Shown: in pieces, positions 5,511-6,047 of the stretch
How positions within the stretch are numbered: the stretch's first letter is position 1
Layout: every line of letters begins with the position of its first letter
Assembly: GCA_937910835.1 (NCBI GenBank)
Contig: CALEMG010000100.1
Span: 1-6,047, forward strand
DNA from: an uncultured Alphaproteobacteria bacterium
GTDB taxonomy: Bacteria > Pseudomonadota > Alphaproteobacteria > Sneathiellales > Sneathiellaceae
Direction: 5' to 3'
Length of the DNA stretch: 6,047 bases
Notes under the pieces: model-generated
Told to the model about the DNA's origin: nothing
Databases searched by the model: none
The model's input: only the letters and a program-made list of their open reading frames with translations
Translations under genes and position numbers: made by a program

Positions 5511-5953
5511 CAAATGGGGGAACACCCGGCACCAACGCAACCTATGCCGGTGACAAGACGGTTCAGGAAACATGGGATATACTGGCAAGCGCCCCGAACG
5601 CGGTCCTGATAGATGTCAGAACAACGGCAGAATGGGCCTATGTAGGGCTACCCGATCTTTCTTCTCTTGGTAAAATGGTTCAACCCGTCTCCTGGGTTCT
5701 GTTTCCGGACATGTCGAAGAACATGAATTTCATTGACGAAATTTCCGCGATCCAGCCGAACAAAGACGCCCCCATGATTTTCCTCTGCCGCTCGGGCGTG
5801 CGCTCAATCGCTGCTGCCGAAGCTGCCACGCGGGCAGGGTACAGCCAGGCCTATAATGTCCTTGAAGGATTCGAAGGTGGACCGGACCAGAGCGGTCACC
5901 GGGGAACTATTGGCGGCTGGAAGGTTGCCGGTCTTGACTGGAAACAGAGCTGA
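5507..5953 (+). CDS. Rhodanese-like single-domain protein
   Basis: A 148-residue cytosolic protein with one rhodanese domain; such proteins move sulfur through a persulfide on a catalytic Cys. After YAGDKTVQETWDIL, the sequence shows the core strand VLIDVRTTAEW (33-43), VGLPDLSSLGK (46-56), the active loop FLCRSGVRS with Cys94 (92-100), the helix AAAEAATRAGY, then YNVLEGFEGG (116-125) and a C-terminal GWKVAGLDWKQS. The loop CRSGVRS keeps the C-x4-R form of active rhodaneses; the sulfur donor and acceptor are unknown. AAGGA at 5493-5497 lies nine bases before the ATG at 5507, which is why the in-frame TTG at 5501 (three bases from that site) was passed over. The stop TGA (5951-5953) shares its A with the first dnaA start, so the two genes are likely read together. 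Related proteins are frequent in alphaproteobacteria; a function in replication is not known to me. Confidence 0.9.
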   Translation: MTNGGTPGTNATYAGDKTVQETWDILASAPNAVLIDVRTTAEWAYVGLPDLSSLGKMVQPVSWVLFPDMSKNMNFIDEISAIQPNKDAPMIFLCRSGVRSIAAAEAATRAGYSQAYNVLEGFEGGPDQSGHRGTIGGWKVAGLDWKQS

Positions 5954-6047
5954 TGACAACGCAGATGGAATTTGAGGCTTCTGTAATGACAAGAAATACG
6001 CAATGGGAACAAATCAGGGGAAAGCTTCGCAGCGAATATGGCGATGC
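5953..6047 (+). CDS. dnaA: DnaA, chromosomal replication initiator, N-terminal start only
   Basis: About 31 residues are visible before the window ends. The reading QWEQIRGKLRSEYGDA matches the first helix pattern of DnaA domain I (W..I...L....G), the part that binds the helicase and DnaA itself. The position after rpsT, as in many alphaproteobacteria, supports the call. The AAA+ and DNA-binding domains lie outside the window. The start is uncertain: ATG 5953 overlaps the rhodanese stop (TGATG) with GGAAA eight bases upstream. ATG 5986 has GAGG (5974-5977) eight bases upstream and would put the key Trp at residue 7, as in short N-termini. ATG 5965 has no ribosome site. The earliest is given here because it fits coupled translation. 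Confidence 0.82.
   Translation, partial: MTTQMEFEASVMTRNTQWEQIRGKLRSEYGD

Noticed and set aside
1..6047. A mobile element, phage, CRISPR, toxin-antitoxin or defence system
   Set aside because: No transposase, integrase, terminal inverted repeats, spaced repeat array or defence-type gene is seen; all genes are conserved chromosomal functions in an ordinary order.

Overview
This window looks like the left flank of dnaA on an alphaproteobacterial chromosome. The gene order is coaBC, ubiB and ubiE on the minus strand, divergent from mutM, an enoyl-CoA hydratase gene, rpsT, a rhodanese-like gene and the start of dnaA on the plus strand. The run mutM / ubiE-ubiB-coaBC / rpsT / dnaA is a recognised conserved neighbourhood in alphaproteobacteria. 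The protein style (for example the UbiE N-terminus THFGF...KAGLVRGVFDSVA and the MutM zinc finger ending FYCPKCQR) fits that class. A member of, or relative of, the Rhodospirillales/Sneathiella-like groups is a guess from general protein style. No mobile element, tRNA, rRNA, CRISPR array or phage gene was seen.

Left half, minus strand (1-2829): ubiE, then ubiB 23 bases after it, then, after 126 bases, the 5' part of coaBC, which runs off the window. UbiE (C-methyltransferase) and UbiB (atypical kinase-like ATPase) both serve ubiquinone synthesis. CoaBC makes 4'-phosphopantetheine for coenzyme A. ubiB starts at GTG behind a clear AGGAG. A 90-base divergent spacer (2830-2919) separates ubiE from mutM.

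Right half, plus strand (2920-6047): mutM (DNA glycosylase for oxidised purines), then an enoyl-CoA hydratase gene with its own plausible promoter, then rpsT (ribosomal protein S20) as a compact unit with a near-consensus sigma-70-type promoter (TTGACG, 17 bases, TATAAC) and a strong intrinsic terminator. A 422-base stretch without a gene (5085-5506) follows. It carries one perfect DnaA box and several small inverted repeats. Then comes a 148-residue rhodanese-like protein whose stop codon overlaps the first candidate dnaA start by one base (TGATG).

Most of the window is conserved housekeeping sequence. The part most worth a second look is 5085-6047. There the dnaA gene appears to be read together with a rhodanese-like gene, behind a structured leader with a consensus DnaA box and a one-mismatch DnaA box lying across the rhodanese start codon. 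This suggests autoregulation of dnaA, or proximity to the replication origin. The sequence alone does not prove either, and no clearly new system was found.
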